Part shown: piece by piece, positions 6,692 through 9,203 of the stretch
How positions within the stretch are numbered: the first letter of the stretch is position 1
Layout: each line of letters opens with the position of its first letter
Assembly: GCA_023393125.1 (NCBI GenBank)
Contig: JAEWMQ010000028.1
Span: forward strand, 1 to 9,203
DNA length: 9,203 nt
DNA from: Bacillota bacterium
GTDB taxonomy: Bacteria; Bacillota; Clostridia; Lachnospirales; Cellulosilyticaceae
Reading direction: 5' to 3'
Translations under genes and position numbers: made by a program
The notes under the pieces: model-generated
Database searches by the model: none
What the model saw: only the letters and a program-made list of their open reading frames with translations
Told to the model about the DNA's origin: nothing

Positions 6692-7030
6692 ATGTATGAA
6701 TACTTAAAAAAACATGAATCTTTCATGCTCCAAGCACTAAAAGATTCTTCTACAGACTTAAACTGGTTATCTACTTATCATCAAACACAAATCTTATTGA
6801 TGCAACATGAACGTCTTGTCCACTTACTGATTACTTTGTTTTTTACTTTCTTATTCTTATGCAGTAGCATTTCTACCTTTTGTGCACCTATGCCACTCTT
6901 ATTTTTACTTGATCTTATTTTACTCATCACGCTCCTCTTTTACATCCATCACTACTATCGTCTAGAAAATGGCCTTGCACGTTGGTATGAAATTTATACC
7001 GAACTTGAGAATCTTAAGTCACCTCACTAG
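6692..7030 (+). CDS. Small two-helix membrane protein, function unknown
   Basis: I do not recognise the family. The protein is about 112 residues. Its N-terminal 40 residues are soluble and helical (MYEYLKKHESFMLQALKDSS onward). Two transmembrane helices follow at about 42-60 and 67-86, joined by a short STFCAPMP turn, then a basic and aromatic segment IHHYYRLENGLARWYE. With a short loop between the helices, both ends should face the same side, probably the cytoplasm. The start is decided by AGGAGG at 6679-6684: the ATG at 6692 is 7 bases away and the adjacent ATG at 6689 only 4. A TTG further upstream overlaps the ribosome site and is not used. The helicase gene follows after 62 bases on the same strand and may be co-transcribed. 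Composition is like that of its neighbours. The frame and membrane topology are fairly safe; the role is not inferable. Confidence 0.75.
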   Translation: MYEYLKKHESFMLQALKDSSTDLNWLSTYHQTQILLMQHERLVHLLITLFFTFLFLCSSISTFCAPMPLLFLLDLILLITLLFYIHHYYRLENGLARWYEIYTELENLKSPH

Positions 7031-7092
7031 CCTAGTCATTACATATGGTGTATACTAGTATAGACCTAAATACTGTATCAAAGGAGATAAAT

Positions 7093-8502
7093 ATGACACA
7101 TACTTTTAGTGCATTAAAAATAAATCACGCTCTTATTGAAGCTCTTAAAAAGCAAGGCATTACTTCGCCTACAGCTATTCAAGAGCTTACCTTCCCAGCT
7201 TTTCTAGAGGGACATGACTTACTAATGGAATCTCATACAGGAAGTGGTAAAACTTTAGCATTTTTATTACCTCTTTTTGAAAAGATCGACCTAGAAAGAC
7301 GTGAAATGCAAGCTATTATTTTAGCACCTACTCATGAGTTAGTCATGCAAATTCATGAACAAATCACTATACTTGCTAAAAACAGTAACTTTGGTATTAA
7401 ATCTTGTCCTATTATGGGTGAAGTAAATATAGATTCTCAAATCAAAAAACTTCGTGAGAAACCTCAAATTATTGTAGGAACTGCCGGGCGTATTCTAGAT
7501 TTAATGATTAAGAAGAAAATTACTGCATCTACTATTCAAACCATTATTTTAGACGAAGCAGATCATTTACTCGATCAAAACCAATCTAGTACGATTAAAA
7601 AAATGCTACATCTTTTACCTCATAACAGACAAATCTGCTTATGCTCAGCTAGCATGAGGCCTAAAGCAGTTGAAGCTGTCAAATCCTTTATGTCAGCTCC
7701 TACTATAGTGCGTACCTCTGACCAAACAGTACTTAATCCACGTATTAAGCATTTTTGTTTAGTAACTGAGCAACGTGAAAAATTCGATACGCTCCGCAAA
7801 CTTTTAGTTGCAAGTCATACGGAGCGAGCCCTTATTTTTGTCAGTCAAAATACGGATACTTCTACTCTAGTAGAAAAACTTAAATATCATGGACATTCTG
7901 TAGCTACAATTTCTGGCAAACTTACTAAAGAAGCTAGAAAAGCTGCTTTAACAGCCTTTCGAACAGGTAAGGTAAAGCTTCTTATTTCATCTGACTTATC
8001 AGCTCGTGGATTAGATGTACCAGATATTACTCACGTCATTCATTTTGATTTTCCACTAACACCTCATGATTATTTACATCGTGCCGGTCGTAGTGCACGT
8101 GGCTTTAAAGAAGGGTATTCTATTTGTTTAGCTACTTCTAAAGACTTAGGTGCTATTCGTATCTTTGAACGTGATTTTAATATTACAATTGCACCTATTA
8201 AACTCATTAAAGGACAAGTTAAAGATTTAAATACTGGCGAAGTTGTTGCTTCCTCTAAGCCTACGGAAAAAACCACATCTTCAGAAAAAGTTCAGTCAAA
8301 TAAACGAAATAAATATCCTAAAGGGTTTAATGCCACAAAGAAAGAAAGAAATACTGATTCTGCAATAGTACCAGTTGCTAAGCTTAAATCTACTCAAAAG
8401 AAAATCCCAATTAACGATAAACTGCTTACAACTGATACAGGTACTCTAGCAGATGCACTTGCTCTTATTGCTCAAGATGAGTTTGGCAAAAACCATGAAT
8501 AA
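7093..8502 (+). CDS. DEAD-box ATP-dependent RNA helicase, divergent
   Basis: The protein is 469 residues: two RecA-like domains and a basic tail. It would use ATP to unwind or remodel RNA, in ribosome assembly or RNA decay; which process is unknown. Visible motifs: Q motif TSPTAIQ (24-30), motif I SHTGSGKT (47-54), Ia APTHELV (78-84), Ib TAGR (130-133), motif II DEAD (154-157), III SAS (185-187), IV ALIFVSQ (246-252), V SSDLSARGLDVPDI (299-312) and VI HRAGRSARG (329-337). Several differ from consensus: PTRELA is PTHELV, TPGR is TAGR, SAT is SAS and HRxGRxGR is HRAGRSAR. The tail after about 380 is Lys/Ser/Thr-rich and probably binds RNA. The start at 7093 follows AAGGAG (7081-7086) by 6 bases; an in-frame ATG at 7045 has no ribosome site. 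The small gene at 8530 follows closely. Confidence 0.93.
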   Translation: MTHTFSALKINHALIEALKKQGITSPTAIQELTFPAFLEGHDLLMESHTGSGKTLAFLLPLFEKIDLERREMQAIILAPTHELVMQIHEQITILAKNSNFGIKSCPIMGEVNIDSQIKKLREKPQIIVGTAGRILDLMIKKKITASTIQTIILDEADHLLDQNQSSTIKKMLHLLPHNRQICLCSASMRPKAVEAVKSFMSAPTIVRTSDQTVLNPRIKHFCLVTEQREKFDTLRKLLVASHTERALIFVSQNTDTSTLVEKLKYHGHSVATISGKLTKEARKAALTAFRTGKVKLLISSDLSARGLDVPDITHVIHFDFPLTPHDYLHRAGRSARGFKEGYSICLATSKDLGAIRIFERDFNITIAPIKLIKGQVKDLNTGEVVASSKPTEKTTSSEKVQSNKRNKYPKGFNATKKERNTDSAIVPVAKLKSTQKKIPINDKLLTTDTGTLADALALIAQDEFGKNHE

Positions 8503-8529
8503 ATTATCTCATTAATAAAGGATTTTAAT

Positions 8530-8793
8530 ATGGCTAAAAAACAACTAGATTTATCACACACCTTAGTCCCTCTAGAAAACGAATTAAAAAACATCTTACA
8601 AGAAATTTGCCAGCAACATGGTCAAGATAGTGGTGTCTTTGACGCAGCCATAGAAGATTTTATTTCAAAATATGGTGGAAGCGGATATCGTAGCTTAGAT
8701 GACTTACTGGCCATTTCTGCTCTAGAAGCTAATCATAACTCAAAAAATGAAACAGTTCCTCTTGATGTTCTTTTAAAAGATTTATTAGCATAA
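8530..8793 (+). CDS. Small acidic protein downstream of the helicase, unknown
   Basis: The protein is 87 residues and I do not recognise it. AAAGGA (8517-8522) is 7 bases before the ATG, and only 27 bases separate it from the helicase stop, so co-transcription is likely. It has no signal peptide and no membrane segment. It is mostly helical by composition: LVPLENELKNILQEICQQ (12-29), then VFDAAIEDFISKYGGSGY (36-53), then LDDLLAISALEA (56-67) and a C-terminal LDVLLKDLLA (78-87). The helices carry regular hydrophobic spacing, suggesting a small helical bundle or a partner-binding protein. Codon and base composition match the neighbours. A role as helicase partner is only a guess from position. 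Confidence 0.72.
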   Translation: MAKKQLDLSHTLVPLENELKNILQEICQQHGQDSGVFDAAIEDFISKYGGSGYRSLDDLLAISALEANHNSKNETVPLDVLLKDLLA

Positions 8794-8816
8794 AACCTCA
8801 TATTCATATTATAAAT

Positions 8817-8861
8817 AAAACCATGTCTAACCAGAAATTTATTCTAGTTAAACATGGTTTT
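8817..8861. terminator. Terminator between convergent genes
   Basis: A 20-position stem (8817-8836 with 8842-8861) has a 5-base loop. Two positions (8827/8851 and 8832/8846) are C-A mismatches on the plus strand but G-U pairs on the minus strand. The outer AAAACCATG/CATGGTTTT arms give a U run in either direction. It lies 23 bases after the small acidic-protein gene and 41 bases beyond the stop of the minus-strand DUF3783 gene, so it can serve both, probably better for the latter. Confidence 0.88.
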
Positions 8862-8902
8862 TAAGCATATATGAGTATTAATCTATAATACCTGATAACC
8901 TT

Positions 8903-9203
8903 TTAGTGGTTATTCCACTGATTATTTTTTATTGCATGATGCTCCTCATTTAATTGAATCAATAACTCATTTAAAGTCCATTTAATAGAGTTTTCTGTTA
9001 CCACAGCCATTAACGGTCTGTTTATGCGAAATTTTTTTAACCCCTCTATAAAGGCATTTATCCTTGTACTAGCAATATTATTAAAAATAACCGCTTTTTG
9101 TTTTATCTCTGGACCAGTACTTAAGGTTATCTCATTATCTAAAATAGCTTGTAAAGTACACTCTCCCTGCTGAGTTCCAAGGATAATTTGATCCTCTACA
9201 CCT
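8903..9203 (-). CDS. DUF3783-like protein, C-terminal part (runs off window edge)
   Basis: The frame on the minus strand is open from the right edge for 99 codons to a TAA at 8903-8905; the start lies outside the window. The visible protein contains an early block with QGECTLQAILDNEI, then KAVIFNNIASTRINAFIEGL and finally PLMAVVTENSIKWTLNELLI followed by QLNEEH. The pattern of a nucleotide-fold-like strand, then AVVTxxSxxWTLxELLxxLxxEH, matches the clostridial domain of unknown function DUF3783 as I remember it. Members are small cytosolic proteins with no assigned activity. The last dozen residues (AIKNNQWNNH) are polar and variable. There is no export signal in the visible part. The hairpin at 8817-8861 is its probable terminator. 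Family assignment is from memory, moderate confidence; the coding call is good. Confidence 0.78.
   Translation of the reverse strand, partial: GVEDQIILGTQQGECTLQAILDNEITLSTGPEIKQKAVIFNNIASTRINAFIEGLKKFRINRPLMAVVTENSIKWTLNELLIQLNEEHHAIKNNQWNNH

Noticed and set aside
7045..7092. N-terminal extension of the helicase from the ATG at 7045
   Set aside because: There is no ribosome site before 7045, while AAGGAG sits 6 bases before the ATG at 7093. The 16 extra residues do not resemble a helicase N-terminus.
7790..7826. Inverted repeat CGCTCCG...CGGAGCG inside the helicase gene
   Set aside because: It has seven bases per arm with a 23-base loop in coding sequence and no U-tract. It is likely chance and encodes ordinary helicase residues.
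8070..8276. Minus-strand open frame of 68 codons
   Set aside because: It is antisense to the helicase over its motif VI and tail and has no ribosome site. It is a shadow frame.
1..9203. Mobile element, CRISPR array, toxin-antitoxin or defence system
   Set aside because: I saw no repeated spacers, transposase or integrase motifs, terminal inverted repeats, or recognisable defence genes. Gene content and composition are uniform and chromosomal.

Overview
The window is AT-rich, with strong AGGAGG-type ribosome binding sites and densely packed genes. It looks like a chromosomal segment of a low-GC Clostridia (Firmicutes). A YcdB/YcdC-type secreted protein, an S-layer-homology (SLH) surface protein and a DUF3783 protein together suggest a Lachnospirales/Cellulosilyticum-like anaerobe. 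That placement is an inference from gene content, not from a search. No tRNA, rRNA, CRISPR array, transposase, phage gene or att-like repeat was seen.

Layout. Positions 1-731 (minus) hold the N-terminal part of a secreted YcdB/YcdC-domain protein cut by the window edge. Positions 948-1904 (minus) hold a PfkB-family sugar kinase that closely resembles pseudouridine kinase (psuK), followed by a strong terminator. Divergent from it, with a good sigma-A-type promoter, is a tight three-gene polyamine operon at 2150-4700: speD (S-adenosylmethionine decarboxylase, E. coli type), speE (spermidine synthase) and speB (agmatinase). It ends in a 21-bp perfect-stem bidirectional terminator. Converging on that terminator are two minus-strand genes: an SLH surface protein (4838-5722) and, upstream of it, an MgtC/SapB-family membrane protein (5809-6504). 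Divergent from mgtC are a small two-helix membrane protein (6692-7030), a DEAD-box RNA helicase with several non-consensus motifs (7093-8502) and a short unrecognised acidic protein (8530-8793). A final hairpin separates these from the C-terminal part of a DUF3783 protein on the minus strand (8903-9203, cut by the edge).

How the genes work together. The clear pathway is spermidine synthesis. SpeB makes putrescine from agmatine, SpeD makes decarboxylated SAM, and SpeE joins them. The arginine decarboxylase that would supply agmatine is not in this operon. PsuK would phosphorylate pseudouridine for salvage, but its usual partner glycosidase psuG is not beside it. The remaining genes concern the cell surface, the membrane and RNA handling, and have no evident functional link to each other.

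I see no convincing new multi-gene system. The items most worth a second look are the odd translation-initiation region of speD, the divergent helicase motifs, the truncated SLH array and the two hairpins whose mismatches become G-U pairs only on the minus strand.
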